Assembly: GCA_017302195.1 (NCBI GenBank)
Contig: JAFLEG010000101.1
Coordinates: 1-9,941 of the forward strand
Direction of reading: 5' to 3'
DNA from: Verrucomicrobiota bacterium
GTDB lineage: Bacteria > Verrucomicrobiota > Verrucomicrobiia > Limisphaerales > UBA9464
Length of the DNA stretch: 9,941 nucleotides
Shown here: positions 7,685 through 9,941 of the stretch, piece after piece
Layout: every line of letters starts with the position of its first letter
How positions within the stretch are numbered: position 1 is the first letter of the stretch
The notes under the pieces: generated by a model
Seen by the model: only the letters and a program-made list of their open reading frames with translations
Told to the model about the DNA's origin: nothing
Databases searched by the model: none
Program-made: the position numbers and the translations under genes

Positions 7685-7712
7685 CTTTCAGTTCCAAGTT
7701 TTCAGTTTTCAG
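7685..7712. repeat. Tandem heptamer array (TTTTCAG type)
   Basis: Four consecutive 7-bp units lie between the convergent SNF2 and delta-60 genes: CTTTCAG, TTCCAAG, TTTTCAG, TTTTCAG. The last two are identical, the first differs at one base and the second at three. The A/T-rich composition stands out against its GC-rich surroundings. I believe similar TTTTCAG arrays occur between genes in related genomes, but that is recollection. The role is unknown; a weak hairpin at its right end lacks a T-run and is not a convincing terminator. Confidence 0.75.
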
Positions 7713-7732
7713 CGGGGAAACAGAAACCGGAC

Positions 7733-9941
7733 CTACTCTCCACCGGGCTCACGGAGGACTTGCAGGTAGCCCTCGCCACCTGAAGGACTGGCACTCACAG
7801 GACTGAGATAGCCATCGCCTTCGATGAGTTCGCCGGTGGCCGTTGCCGGGCTCCCGAGGGAGTCCCGCGACAACACCCGGTAGCGGCGCCCCGGCTGCGT
7901 GTAGAGTCCGGCGCGCAATTGGCCGTCGGCCCACTGGGGATCCTCCAACTGGGAGTCTGAATCAGGATACATTCGGCGGATCGAGAGACCCACACGGCCG
8001 TCGGAGCCGCCCAGCAGCACGGATCCGTCCGGCAATGCGGCGCAGGCCGTGATGCGGTTGGGACGGTCCGAGCCTTCGAACGGACTGACAAAGTGGTCGT
8101 CAACGTAGCCATCCGGCCGCCAGCGGCGGATGGCGTGCCTTCCCAGGCTCATCCCCTCAATGGGTGCGACGAAGCTCCCATCCGGCAGACGCACCAGGCG
8201 ATGGTCCGGTTCGACTCCAAACTCCGGAAGGGGCGGATTCCCGACGAACGGCGTCACCAGTTGCCCCGTGGCATCCCAGCGGTTCAGCGGCATTCCGGTC
8301 ACAATCTGTCCGTCGGACTCCACAAAAATGCTCCGCACGGACGCGGGAACCCGGGAGAACCCGGGATCCAGGCCACCGCTGGGAAGCAGACGGACCATTC
8401 CGTACGGCGCGGGATTGGTCAGGCTTCCCTCGGATGCGAGACCGCTTCCTCCGGCAAGCAACCTGCCCTGACGATCCAGGGCCAAAACATCCACCACCTG
8501 CCAGGGCTGGAATGTTGCCGCGGCATCGAAGCTGGGATCCAACGCGAAGTTCGAGGTCAGGCGGGCCAGGCGGAACTTGGGGATTCCGGCGACCTGGCTG
8601 AAACGCCCGGCGAGAATCCATTGGCCATCCGGCAGGGCGAGCAACGTGGTGACGGAGGCCACGTCGAGTTCCGGAAAGGTCCGCGGTGATCGCTGGCCGG
8701 AGGCGGACAGCTCTGCGATGCCGGACGCCGGAGCGCCGCCGAGCGAGGAGAAACTGCCGACCACGAAAACCGATCCATCCGGTTGCGGGATGAGATCTTC
8801 AACCCGCCCGTCCCCCTCCACGATGCCGCCAGATCCGAAGGTCGGATCCAGCGCACCCGCCGCCGTCAAACGTCCGACCATCGGTACCAGTCCGTCCCCG
8901 GACGTTCCGGCGCCGAAGAGCAACCGGCCATCCGGCAGGGGCAGCAGGCGGGTGATTGGGAAGACATTGGTGAGGCGGTCGCCCCACTGCGGCGCCGGAG
9001 TGCCCGGACGCCGGCTGGGGATCCCCACATCCGTGCGCCCAAAATCCAGGGTGTTCGTCCCGAGGGAATTCCAGGCCATCAACTGGAACCCCGCGGGAAC
9101 CGTCCCGATGACCACCGGCAGGCGAAGACCGGAGAAAACGGCGTCGGGGATGAGAACGCCGTTGCGGAACCACTGAAACCCTGTGGCTGGCCCCCCGGAC
9201 ACGGAGGCCGCAAGAAAGAGCATTTGCCCCTCGGCGATCCGGGGTCGGGTGACGGTGGCCGCAAGTTGCGGGGCGGCAGGTGTCGGATCATAGGCAAACA
9301 ACCGGGCCAACCCGGGACGCGCCACGCCATTCACCGCAGTGAAGGACCCGCTGATCCACAAGCGCCCCTGGTTGTCCAAGGTCATGGCGGATACCGAGGC
9401 GCCGGGAGGCTCCAGCGCCACCTGGAACGAGGTGTCGAGCGAGCCGTCGGCCTCGATTCGGATCAACGTTCCGACCGGAACCCCCCTCCAGGTAGTCAGG
9501 TTCTGATCTGCGATCAGGATGCGACCATCCGGCTGGACACACCGCGAGGTCAGGCCGGACAAGGGTTCATCGGAGAATACGGAGACCACGTCGCCCTGTT
9601 CGCTGATCACTGCGATCCGGCGATCCGGCGATCCACGTGGCGCCACATACTCGATCCCGACCACCACCGAATCATTGGAGCCCAAAGCCAGCCAGGAAGG
9701 TCTGGCGGTCATGAAGTTGGTCGGCGGCGTGAACGGGAGGCCGGCCAGCAGTTCCGGGTCCGCCGCGTTGGTGGGGCCGATGCCCAAGGCGGGTCCGGGA
9801 TTCCAGCCGGGATCGGGACGGCCGTCGCCAAGCAACCGGACCAATCCCGGGCGGTCCAGTCCGCCGGCCGAGAGAAAATTGCCTCCCAGGATCAGGCGGC
9901 CGCTGCGGTCGCTCACCGTGATTCCGGAGCCGAAGTCCCCG
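7733..9941 (-). CDS. Delta-60 repeat protein with Ig-like domain, 3' part (5' end outside window)
   Basis: This is the C-terminal portion of a large, probably exported, beta-propeller-like protein built from delta-60 repeats; function unknown, most likely surface or extracellular. Residues are counted from a GTG at 9916, but the frame is open to the window edge and the extra codons (GDFGSGIT) fit the repeat, so the true start and any signal peptide lie outside. Repeat cores of the form (L/Q)PDGxhhhxGxF followed by xhARLxxxGxLDxxF recur, for example near 128-165, 190-208, 327-360, 377-403, 428-463, 480-520 and 627-650, with degenerate copies between. An Ig-like segment (about 216-290) interrupts the array, with ATGFQWFRNGVLIPDA and then AWNSLGTNT. 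The C-terminal 60 residues (from GLYTQPGRRYRVLSRDSLGS) resemble the terminal beta-sandwich common in verrucomicrobial secreted proteins. There is no LPXTG, PEP-CTERM or membrane anchor. It ends with TAG 20 bp from the heptamer array. Confidence 0.85.
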   Translation of the reverse strand, partial: GDFGSGITVSDRSGRLILGGNFLSAGGLDRPGLVRLLGDGRPDPGWNPGPALGIGPTNAADPELLAGLPFTPPTNFMTARPSWLALGSNDSVVVGIEYVAPRGSPDRRIAVISEQGDVVSVFSDEPLSGLTSRCVQPDGRILIADQNLTTWRGVPVGTLIRIEADGSLDTSFQVALEPPGASVSAMTLDNQGRLWISGSFTAVNGVARPGLARLFAYDPTPAAPQLAATVTRPRIAEGQMLFLAASVSGGPATGFQWFRNGVLIPDAVFSGLRLPVVIGTVPAGFQLMAWNSLGTNTLDFGRTDVGIPSRRPGTPAPQWGDRLTNVFPITRLLPLPDGRLLFGAGTSGDGLVPMVGRLTAAGALDPTFGSGGIVEGDGRVEDLIPQPDGSVFVVGSFSSLGGAPASGIAELSASGQRSPRTFPELDVASVTTLLALPDGQWILAGRFSQVAGIPKFRLARLTSNFALDPSFDAAATFQPWQVVDVLALDRQGRLLAGGSGLASEGSLTNPAPYGMVRLLPSGGLDPGFSRVPASVRSIFVESDGQIVTGMPLNRWDATGQLVTPFVGNPPLPEFGVEPDHRLVRLPDGSFVAPIEGMSLGRHAIRRWRPDGYVDDHFVSPFEGSDRPNRITACAALPDGSVLLGGSDGRVGLSIRRMYPDSDSQLEDPQWADGQLRAGLYTQPGRRYRVLSRDSLGSPATATGELIEGDGYLSPVSASPSGGEGYLQVLREPGGE
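8109..9533 (-). repeat. Interspersed DNA motif encoding the PDG core of delta-60 repeats
   Basis: The 9-mer CCATCCGGC (on the + strand; GCCGGATGG on the coding strand) occurs at 8109-8117, 8178-8186, 8625-8633, 8928-8936 and 9525-9533, with a one-base variant at 8775-8783. Each copy encodes Pro-Asp-Gly in a repeat core. The nucleotide identity mainly reflects the shared peptide and codon bias, but it may offer sites for recombination that changes repeat number. Confidence 0.7.

Noticed and set aside
7705..7721. Hairpin GTTTTC/GGAAAC as a terminator between SNF2 and the delta-60 gene
   Set aside because: The stem is six pairs including a G-T wobble, with a 5-base loop, and no T-run follows in either direction.
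8093..8689. Forward-strand 198-codon frame opposite the delta-60 gene
   Set aside because: It is antisense to clear repeat-protein coding sequence and its translation is His/Gln/Gly-rich with no domain.

Overview
The window is about 9.9 kb of high-GC DNA that most likely comes from a Verrucomicrobiota bacterium of the Pedosphaera/Limisphaera type. Three things point there. The left edge holds a PVC-type membrane-bound dehydrogenase/cytochrome with the CxxCH domain that is almost confined to Planctomycetes and Verrucomicrobia. The right edge holds a delta-60-repeat secreted protein with a verrucomicrobial-style C-terminus. Strong Shine-Dalgarno sequences are mostly absent. This is inference from gene content; no rRNA or marker gene is present.

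Layout, left to right. (1) The 3' part of a PVC heme-binding dehydrogenase gene (+, open at the left edge), with beta-propeller end, HEAT repeats and a C-terminal cytochrome c. (2) 19 bp later, a complete trimeric-type purine nucleoside phosphorylase (+). (3) Convergent with it, and sharing the last 11 bp, a complete inositol-monophosphatase-family enzyme that best fits HisN histidinol-phosphatase (-). (4) A stretch of about 550 bp (3471-4023) with no secure gene but two overlapping coding-like small frames on the + strand. (5) A complete 1217-residue SWIM zinc-finger SNF2-family helicase-like ATPase (+). (6) A 55-bp spacer holding four tandem heptamers related to TTTTCAG. (7) A large delta-60-repeat protein with an embedded Ig-like domain (-, open at the right edge).

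The genes do not form one evident pathway. The dehydrogenase and the phosphorylase may be co-transcribed. HisN is transcribed toward them. HisN and the SNF2 gene diverge from the 3471-4023 region, which should therefore hold their promoters. The SNF2 and delta-60 genes converge on the heptamer spacer.

I found no tRNA, rRNA, CRISPR array, insertion sequence, integrase or phage gene, and no convincing new multi-gene system. The items most worth a second look are the coding-like orphan segment at 3471-4023, the heptamer array at 7685-7712, the SNF2 protein's large unassigned middle region with its linker insertion, and the delta-60/Ig architecture at the right edge.
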